From NCBI GenBank assembly GCA_019744775.1, contig JAIETZ010000004.1, positions 496,001-560,000 on the forward strand: a stretch of 64,000 bases of DNA, written 5' to 3'. The position numbers and the translations under genes are program-made. The DNA is from Candidatus Obscuribacterales bacterium (GTDB taxonomy: Bacteria; Cyanobacteriota; Vampirovibrionia; Obscuribacterales; Obscuribacteraceae). This document shows positions 58,142-64,000 of the stretch, in pieces (the first letter of the stretch is position 1; the number at the start of each line of letters is the position of its first letter). The notes under the pieces are model-generated. The model saw only the letters and a list, made by a program, of their open reading frames with translations. It did no database searches and was not told the DNA's origin.

Positions 58142-59707
58142 ATGGCAGTCGACCAGGCTAGCACAATTAAGTCATTCAACCCGGCTACAGGCGAGCTGTT
58201 AGGTGAGGCACCTTGCCTGAATGCCGATGAGGTACAGGCGGCCGTCGACAAAGCATGGTCGTCCTTTGAAGAATGGCAATTACTTGACTATCCCAAGAGA
58301 CGCAAGTTGGTCCTCAACCTGCACAAAGTCTTGCGTAAGCACTCTGACGAAATTGCCAAACTTATAACTCAAGAAGTAGGCAAGCCGTTATTTGAAAGTT
58401 ACACAGCGGAAATTACAGGCTCGCTGGATGCGTGTATTTGGTTCGCCGAAAACTCAGAAAAAGCCCTCAAAGATCAAACCATCGGCATGACCAATCCATT
58501 ATTGGCCAGCAAGCAAAGCATAATTAGTTTTGAGCCAATTGGGGTCGTCGGCATAATTTCTCCCTGGAACTATCCATTTGCCATTCCGATGATGGCAATA
58601 ATTATGTCTGTCATGGTCGGCAACACAGTTGTTTTAAAGCCGTCTGAAAAATGCCCTCTCATTGGTATCAAAATAGAAGAGCTTTTTGCTGAAGCAGGAT
58701 TTCCGGAAGGTGTCGTAACCGTAATCACAGGCGACCGCACAACGGGACAACACTTATGTCAAACATCCCTTGCCAAAATTTTGTTTACCGGTTCTGCTGA
58801 AGGCGGCAGCAAAGTAATGGCTCAGGCAGCAAAGACATTGACGCCTGTCGGATTAGAACTTGGCGGAAAAGATGCCGCAATAGTTTTGCCGGATGCGCCT
58901 GTTGAATGGACAGCCAAAGGAATTGTTTGGGGAGCATTTACCAATTGCGGACAAGCCTGCGCATCTGTTGAGCGAGTCTATGTCGTCAAAAGCAAGAATA
59001 CGGAGAAGCTGATTTCGTACATGATGTCCTATACCGAGAAATTAAAACTCGGTGACGGCTTAGATACAAAAACAGAAATTGGCCCTGTTATCGATGAAGG
59101 ACAGCTTGCCAAAATAGAAAAACAAGTCAATGAAGCACGCAACATGGGTGCAACAGTCGTTTGCGGCGGCAATAGAAGAAACGATCTTGGCGGTCATTTT
59201 TACGAGCCGACAATATTGACCAACGTCGATCACTCCATGGATGTGATGACCAAAGAAACATTTGGTCCTGTTTTGCCAATAATGGTTGTTAACTCCGAAG
59301 ATGAAGCAATTGAATTAGCTAACGACAGCGAATATGGACTGTCCGCTTCCATCTGGACCAAGAATTTGACCAACGCCGAAGATATCGCTCGCGATTTGGA
59401 AGTTGGTACTGTTTTTATAAACGACGGACTCTTCTCATTTGCCTGTCCGCAATTACCTTGGGGCGGACTTAAAAAGAGTGGCTTTGGCCGCACACATTCC
59501 TACTTTGGGCTGCTTGACCTTGTGAATATAAAGCATATTACTATTGATGCCGCAGGCGGCGCCACTCGCCTATGGTGGTATCCGTACGGCCAAGCACGAA
59601 TTGAAATCGCCAAAGCCGGCGCTGCCCTTCTGCATGGTGATGTACCACACAAAGTAAAAGGCTTATTTGATTTTGTCTTCAATTCCATTCGTGGTATCAA
59701 GAGCTAG
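58142..59707 (+). CDS. Aldehyde dehydrogenase family protein
   Basis: The 521-residue protein has the NAD(P)+ aldehyde dehydrogenase core: ISPWNYPFAIPM, VLKPSEKCPL, ILFTGSAEGGSKV, the general base Glu in LELGGKDAAIV and the catalytic Cys in NCGQACASVERVYVV. A C-terminal extension of about 45 residues (TRLWWYPYGQARIEIAK...IRGIKS) is unusual for the family and contains aromatic/basic residues that could lie on a membrane. The aldehyde substrate is not decided. GAGG six bases upstream of ATG supports the start. The gene lies between the TPR and peroxiredoxin-like genes. Confidence 0.9.
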   Translation: MAVDQASTIKSFNPATGELLGEAPCLNADEVQAAVDKAWSSFEEWQLLDYPKRRKLVLNLHKVLRKHSDEIAKLITQEVGKPLFESYTAEITGSLDACIWFAENSEKALKDQTIGMTNPLLASKQSIISFEPIGVVGIISPWNYPFAIPMMAIIMSVMVGNTVVLKPSEKCPLIGIKIEELFAEAGFPEGVVTVITGDRTTGQHLCQTSLAKILFTGSAEGGSKVMAQAAKTLTPVGLELGGKDAAIVLPDAPVEWTAKGIVWGAFTNCGQACASVERVYVVKSKNTEKLISYMMSYTEKLKLGDGLDTKTEIGPVIDEGQLAKIEKQVNEARNMGATVVCGGNRRNDLGGHFYEPTILTNVDHSMDVMTKETFGPVLPIMVVNSEDEAIELANDSEYGLSASIWTKNLTNAEDIARDLEVGTVFINDGLFSFACPQLPWGGLKKSGFGRTHSYFGLLDLVNIKHITIDAAGGATRLWWYPYGQARIEIAKAGAALLHGDVPHKVKGLFDFVFNSIRGIKS

Positions 59708-59725
59708 TTTCTTAGGAGAAAGAAA

Positions 59726-60394
59726 ATGCGCATAGCAAAAATGGGCTTGGCAGTACTTGCAATTACTGCACTAAGCTTGCAGTTGACACTGCCATCAGGT
59801 GCCAAGGAAACACGCAAAGTAGCTGAGTCATCTACAACAATTGCAGCAGTGGCTGAATGCGGCAAAAAGGCTCCGGATTTCACTTTGCCTAATACTCAAG
59901 GCAAAAACGAATCGTTATCCGATTACGCCGGCAAATTTGTTGTTTTGGAATGGGTTAACTTCGGTTGCCCTTTTGTGAAAAAGCACTACGAGAGCAGCAA
60001 CATGCAGAAACTCCAGGACGCATACACGAAGAAAGGCGTCATCTGGCTCTCCATTTGCTCATCAGCAGATGGACGTCAGGGTAATATGCCGGCATCAGAC
60101 ATCAATAAAGCCATTAAAGAGAAGAACGCTCATCCGACCAGTTACTTAATTGATAAGGACGGCAAAGTCGGCAAAATGTACGGAGCTAAAGCAACTCCGC
60201 ATATGTATGTCATCGATACTAAGGGCACTCTCGTTTACAAGGGCGCCATTGATGACAAAGCATCCGTCGATCAAGAAGACATAAGCGGGGCAAAGAATTA
60301 CGTCAAAGCGGCCTTAGATGAGGCAATGGCTGGACGCAAAGTAAGTACGGCATCCACCAAGGCTTACGGATGTTCCGTTAAGTATCAACAGTAA
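59726..60394 (+). CDS. Exported peroxiredoxin-like redoxin
   Basis: The 222-residue protein has a signal peptide (LAVLAITALSLQLTLPSGAKE) and a thioredoxin-fold domain: CGKKAPDFTLPNTQGKNESLSDYAGKFVVLEWVNFGCPFVKKHYES, with the CPFVKKH motif of the PRX-like family, ATPHMYVIDTKGTLVYKGAIDD, and a C-terminal YGCSVKY, where GC[S/A]xKY is the usual last motif. It is likely a thiol peroxidase or redox partner in the envelope; the reductant is unknown. AGGAG is upstream of the ATG. It lies 18 bases after the aldehyde dehydrogenase gene. Confidence 0.85.
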   Translation: MRIAKMGLAVLAITALSLQLTLPSGAKETRKVAESSTTIAAVAECGKKAPDFTLPNTQGKNESLSDYAGKFVVLEWVNFGCPFVKKHYESSNMQKLQDAYTKKGVIWLSICSSADGRQGNMPASDINKAIKEKNAHPTSYLIDKDGKVGKMYGAKATPHMYVIDTKGTLVYKGAIDDKASVDQEDISGAKNYVKAALDEAMAGRKVSTASTKAYGCSVKYQQ

Positions 60395-60408
60395 TTCAGA
60401 GGCTAAAA

Positions 60409-62079
60409 ATGACAAGAACAATCAAAGGTTTCCTTTCGCTGACCCTGTCAGTTAGTTTGCTGTGCGGATTTTCAACAGCACAAGCACAAACAGCTCAAAG
60501 CGAATCAACACCTGACGGACAAGCATTAACGCTGCTTATCGCAGGCAAAGAAAAGGAAGCTAAGGATAAACTTCTAACTGCCTACAATGCTCAATCAAAA
60601 TCCGGAACACTACAGTGGGATATCCCTTATTTCCTAGCCGTCTTTGACTTGCGCGTGAACAACGAAGAGCAAGCAATCAAATACTTGAATGAAGCGATCA
60701 AACTATATAAAGGGAATGACCCCAAATCCATCTTGCTTTTAAATAAACGCCTGGCGGACTGTGAATATCACGCTCACGAGCCGAAAAGAGCGCTTGTTGA
60801 ATACAACAAAGCCTACGTACAGGCAACGCTGAATTCCGGAGTGCCACCAATTGTCATAGCCGAACTTTTGGAATCAATTGCAGCGTGCGAAGAAGAACTC
60901 AAATTAAATGACGAAGCAGAGACACATTTGAAGCAACTCATTGCCTTGACAGGGCAAGGAGCAAAATCACGAGATCTGGCAGCCGTAGTGAGATACTGGT
61001 GGGCTCTGGCACAGCTTGCTGATTTTTACAGACTGACAAATCAGCAGGAAAAACTTGATGTTGTAAAAAAACAACTGAGCCCAATTCTAACCAGCATGGT
61101 TGAAACGCGAGCTAGTGCCGAAGTAGAAGGCACTATGCAGGATTTCGACAGTCTTGTTCGTCAATACAGGCAGCAATACATAAATGCTTACGGTCCTAGT
61201 AGCCCTGCTGAACTTGCTTGGGCGGCTATTGATTTTAAAGTAAAGTCATTGCCTGTAATTGCCTGGAAAACCCAAGTTGCCAAACCATTGGCGGCTATTT
61301 TATGCATTCACGGATTGGGTTTAGAGAACAGGGCATTCCAAGCCACAGCCAAGGAATTGAATCGTCGTGGCTACATGGTGTTTGCGCTGGATGTACGAGG
61401 CTTTGGTTCATGGGCGCAAACTAAAGGTGTCGAGGAACTGGACTATGAGCAAACCATTGTCGATATTGCCAATGCCGTGCAGGTAATTAAGAATCGCAAT
61501 AACAATATTCCTGTTTATGTCTTGGGAGAATCAATGGGAGGTGCTATCGCTATTCGAGCCGGTAGTAACCTGGGCAAGAAAATCGACGGCGTTATCTCGT
61601 CTGTGCCGTCAGCAGAACGCTTCCAACAAAAGAAGATGACAATGCAAGCCACTCTACATTTCCTGAAAGACCCTAAAGAGCCTTTTGATGTTGGCTATGT
61701 AACAGAGATGGCAACGTCAAATGAAGAGACAAGAAAAATGTGGGAAGAAGATCCAAATTCAAGATTGGCTATGACGCCGGTTGAATTATTGGAGTTCGCG
61801 GTCTTCATGCGCCGCACCAAACCACAAGCAGAGAAGATCACCGAGTTGCCTATACTCATGTTGCAAGGTCTAAAAGACAGACTGGTTAAACCACAAGGAA
61901 CTTTCGATCTATTCGATGCAGTAAAGTCTCCGGACAAAACAATATTGATTATCGGCACAGCCGAACACTTGATGTTTGAAAATCCGCATCCGGATAAACT
62001 CTTAATGGATACAGTTGACTCCTGGCTGAAATCCCACCTACAGAATCGACTAAGTGGAAAATCTCCAACTAACAATTAA
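60409..62079 (+). CDS. Exported TPR-containing alpha/beta hydrolase
   Basis: The 556-residue protein has a signal peptide (LSLTLSVSLLCGFSTAQAQ), a TPR-like helical part (about 30-280) and an alpha/beta-hydrolase domain of the serine-aminopeptidase/monoacylglycerol-lipase kind: ILCIHGLGLENRAFQATAKELNRRGYMVFALDVRGFG (oxyanion and strand), VYVLGESMGGAIAIRAG (nucleophile Ser), GLKDRLVKP (Asp) and GTAEHLMFE (His). Lipase or esterase activity is likely. GAGG is upstream of the ATG. It ends overlapping the permease gene by 26 bases. Confidence 0.85.
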   Translation: MTRTIKGFLSLTLSVSLLCGFSTAQAQTAQSESTPDGQALTLLIAGKEKEAKDKLLTAYNAQSKSGTLQWDIPYFLAVFDLRVNNEEQAIKYLNEAIKLYKGNDPKSILLLNKRLADCEYHAHEPKRALVEYNKAYVQATLNSGVPPIVIAELLESIAACEEELKLNDEAETHLKQLIALTGQGAKSRDLAAVVRYWWALAQLADFYRLTNQQEKLDVVKKQLSPILTSMVETRASAEVEGTMQDFDSLVRQYRQQYINAYGPSSPAELAWAAIDFKVKSLPVIAWKTQVAKPLAAILCIHGLGLENRAFQATAKELNRRGYMVFALDVRGFGSWAQTKGVEELDYEQTIVDIANAVQVIKNRNNNIPVYVLGESMGGAIAIRAGSNLGKKIDGVISSVPSAERFQQKKMTMQATLHFLKDPKEPFDVGYVTEMATSNEETRKMWEEDPNSRLAMTPVELLEFAVFMRRTKPQAEKITELPILMLQGLKDRLVKPQGTFDLFDAVKSPDKTILIIGTAEHLMFENPHPDKLLMDTVDSWLKSHLQNRLSGKSPTNN

Positions 62080-62785
62080 CGCCTCTCTCGTTGCCGTCTT
62101 AGCCGGAGCAATTGCTTCAGTTAGTGGATTCGGAATCGGCAGTCTTTTAACTCCTGTAGTTTCCCTGGGGGCAGGCACGAAACTAGCTGTTGCTATCGTG
62201 GCAATTCCACATTTTGTCGCCACCGCGCTCCGCTGCTTTATGCTAAGGAAAGACATTGACCGAAAAGTGCTCGTGTCTTTTGGCATTACAAGCGCTCTAG
62301 GTGGTTTGTCCGGAGCCCTCATGCACAACTATTTGCAAACGACAACGCTTACATTTGTTTTTGCCTGCATTTTGATATTTGCCGGGCTGATGGGATTAAC
62401 AAATTGGCTGAACTTGCTTTATTTAAAAGGCTGGTCTTCTTTTTTAGCAGGTGGTTTATCTGGGTTTCTCGGAGGAGTGGTTGGCAATCAAGGCGGAATT
62501 AGATCAGCGGCACTGTTTGGTTTCGACTTAAGTCCGCGAGTATTCGTGGCTACAGCCACGGCAATTGGAGTAGCTGTCGATTTGGCCAGACTACCTGTGT
62601 ATTTAGTTGCCGAATACAAGGAAATAACTACTTACTGGCTTCTCACACTAATACTTTGTGTCGCCGTCACTATAGGAACACTTGCCGGCACAGTCATTTT
62701 AAAACGAATGAACGAGACGCTATTTAAGCGCGTTGTGTCCGCGGCAATTCTTGCTCTAGGGATTTTTCTTCTAATTAAGACTTAG
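62054..62785 (+). CDS. TauE/SafE-family membrane permease
   Basis: The 243-residue protein has about eight membrane helices and the family order: SLVAVLAGAIASVSGFGIGSLLTPVVSLG (Gly-rich first helix), LGGLSGALMHNYL, LAGGLSGFLGGVVGNQGGIRSAALF and ATATAIGVAVDLARLPVYL. TauE/SafE proteins export sulfonates or sulfite-like anions or other organic acids; the substrate here is unknown. Start GTG 62054 lies inside the hydrolase gene and lacks a good SD, so it is probably coupled. It ends in an 11-base overlap with the convergent cysteine desulfurase gene. Confidence 0.85.
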   Translation: MENLQLTINASLVAVLAGAIASVSGFGIGSLLTPVVSLGAGTKLAVAIVAIPHFVATALRCFMLRKDIDRKVLVSFGITSALGGLSGALMHNYLQTTTLTFVFACILIFAGLMGLTNWLNLLYLKGWSSFLAGGLSGFLGGVVGNQGGIRSAALFGFDLSPRVFVATATAIGVAVDLARLPVYLVAEYKEITTYWLLTLILCVAVTIGTLAGTVILKRMNETLFKRVVSAAILALGIFLLIKT

Positions 62786-63950
62786 ACTGTGCTGCCGGTT
62801 GCTTGCGCAAGGATTTAAATACATTCACCAAAATATCGGCTGCGCGATTGATTTCATCTTCACTGTTGAAACGTCCTGCAGAAATTCGGGCTGAGCCTAA
62901 AGCATATTCTCTAGGCAAACCTATAGCTTTCAGCACCGATGAAGGTTCGATAACACCAGAGTGACAAGCAGATCCTGACGATAGACAAATTCCTTGCAAA
63001 TCGGAGCGTAGAATAATGGCTTCGCCTTCGGCACCTTGCACGCCGACGCTTACGTGTCCTGGTACGCGTTTTTCCGGATCGGTTGGGCCTGTTATACGAA
63101 CGCCATCGACTGCCAACAAACTATCCGTCAAAGTCTTTTGAGCCTTACGTAATTGCTTGTAAGACTCTTTGAGTTCTTTGTGTGCCAATTCAGCTGCCAC
63201 ACCAATACCGACAATGCTGGCCAGATTTTGCGTGCCCGGGAATAATCCCTTTTCTTGTCCGGCACCAAAAACGACAGGCATCAAGTTGACGCCTGTGCGC
63301 ACATACAAAATACCGATACCTTTTGGCGCGTAGAATTTGTGCCCAGAAAGCGACAAAGTGGAAATAGGCACATTGCCCATATTCATTTCAAGTTTGCCTG
63401 CAGTCTGCACGGCGTCAGTATGGAAATAGATTCCTTTCTCTTGCGCAAATGCGGCAATTTCTTCAATGGGTTCGAGGGTGCCTATCTCGTTATTGGCCCA
63501 CATGATAGAGATAATGCTGGTTTCTTTCGTGACAGCCTTTTTGAATTCAGCAAGGTCAATGAATCCCTGCGCATCAACAGGCAAATATGTTACTTTCCAA
63601 CCTTGTGATTCAAGATGTTTGGCAGGACCAATTACACTTGGATGCTCAATAGCTGTTGTTATCAGATGACGACCTTGGTCATTGGCTTCAGCAAATCTTG
63701 CTCTACCGATAAGCGCAACATTATTGCTATAAGTGCCACACGGTGAAAAGTAAATTTCCTCAGGCAAGCAATGCAAAAGCTTGGCTACGTTTTGACGTGC
63801 CTTCTCGATACCCTCTTTAGCCAGACGCCCCTGCAAATGCAAAGAAGAGGCATTGCCGAAGCTATCTGACAAAAAAGGCAACATTGCTTCAACAACTTCC
63901 GGTCTAACCTTTGTTGTCGCGCTGTTATCGAGGTATATTGAAGAGGACAT
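62775..63950 (-). CDS. Cysteine desulfurase (NifS/IscS-type)
   Basis: This PLP enzyme takes sulfur from cysteine for Fe-S clusters and thiolation. The 391-residue protein has YLDNSATTKVRPEVVEAM at the start, VSHF-type cofactor region FSPCGTYSNNVAL, the PLP-lysine segment STLSLSGHKFYAPKGIGILYVR, and the catalytic Cys loop LSSGSACHSGVIEPSSVL. Start ATG 63948-63950 has AGGAG six bases upstream; the frame extends to 63995, with no family match. It could feed the Nfu-type scaffold encoded at 48269-48493, though they are not linked. Its partner IscU or a regulator is not seen. Confidence 0.93.
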   Translation of the reverse strand: MSSSIYLDNSATTKVRPEVVEAMLPFLSDSFGNASSLHLQGRLAKEGIEKARQNVAKLLHCLPEEIYFSPCGTYSNNVALIGRARFAEANDQGRHLITTAIEHPSVIGPAKHLESQGWKVTYLPVDAQGFIDLAEFKKAVTKETSIISIMWANNEIGTLEPIEEIAAFAQEKGIYFHTDAVQTAGKLEMNMGNVPISTLSLSGHKFYAPKGIGILYVRTGVNLMPVVFGAGQEKGLFPGTQNLASIVGIGVAAELAHKELKESYKQLRKAQKTLTDSLLAVDGVRITGPTDPEKRVPGHVSVGVQGAEGEAIILRSDLQGICLSSGSACHSGVIEPSSVLKAIGLPREYALGSARISAGRFNSEDEINRAADILVNVFKSLRKQPAAQSKS

Positions 63951-64000
63951 TTTGAGCTCCTGGCGATTTGCCCCGGCAAAACCAAACTTAAGCATGTTAG

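Noticed and set aside
1-64000. CRISPR arrays, tRNA/rRNA genes, insertion sequences, prophage
   Set aside because: I looked for regular direct repeats, cloverleaf patterns, transposase or integrase motifs and phage structural genes and saw none.

Overview
The window looks like chromosomal DNA of a non-photosynthetic relative of cyanobacteria (Vampirovibrionia, formerly Melainabacteria, perhaps Obscuribacterales). This is inference from the mix of genes: complex I subunits beside a 2-oxoacid:ferredoxin oxidoreductase, Tad-type minor pilins, many TPR proteins, and many secreted glycine-zipper or low-complexity proteins. No rRNA, tRNA or other phylogenetic marker is present, so the placement is tentative. 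Translation uses the standard bacterial code, with frequent GTG and TTG starts backed by good Shine-Dalgarno (SD) sequences.

Layout. 1-4106 (minus): six consecutive small secreted proteins of unknown function, two of them clear divergent paralogues. 4412-10022: a coiled-coil protein, then DNA repair genes (rarA preceded by an unannotated 33-residue membrane peptide, uvrC, radA). 10155-14098: lgt, a 2-hydroxyacid dehydrogenase, glpD and a glycine-zipper protein, the last three translationally coupled. 14344-20633: a TPR-CHAT protein that lacks the catalytic residues, plus two members of a secreted VirB10/TrbI-like barrel family. 20835-25138: an SDR reductase, a YfiH/PgeF protein, a secreted CAP protein and a secreted VWA protein in one run. 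25151-26895: a universal stress protein and a membrane-anchored HExxH protein. 27011-30427: an orphan Tad minor-pilin operon. 30648-34615: nuoM diverging from nuoL, which is followed by a His-rich membrane peptide. 34621-35957: two tandem MazF toxin-antitoxin modules. 36223-39145: korA-korB. 39203-43547: an orphan HicB-like gene with a striking promoter/operator, a 518-residue unknown, a third barrel-family protein, a TPR protein and a small unknown. 43735-48032: an operon gap-pgk-TPR/metzincin-cation exporter. 48269-53787: an Nfu-type scaffold, an enoyl-CoA hydratase, UshA-like nucleotidase and small secreted unknowns. 53794-56303: a glutamine-synthetase-like enzyme with an amidohydrolase, resembling a split FluG. 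56417-62785: an operon of TPR protein, aldehyde dehydrogenase, peroxiredoxin-like protein, TPR/hydrolase and TauE-like permease. 62775-63950: a cysteine desulfurase.

How it fits together. Core metabolism (glycolysis, glycerol 3-phosphate oxidation, ferredoxin-linked 2-oxoacid oxidation, proton-pumping NADH oxidation, Fe-S assembly) is interleaved with a large cell-surface set: signal-peptide proteins, two putative zinc peptidases, pilins, glycine-zipper proteins and CAP/VWA proteins. Genes are packed tightly, with stop-start overlaps and several convergent pairs whose stop codons overlap. A dispersed palindromic repeat (GTAGGGGCGC...GCGCCC) lies in several gaps and supplies the radA stop codon. 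No gap without a gene exceeds about 300 bases. I saw no CRISPR array, IS element, prophage, tRNA or rRNA.
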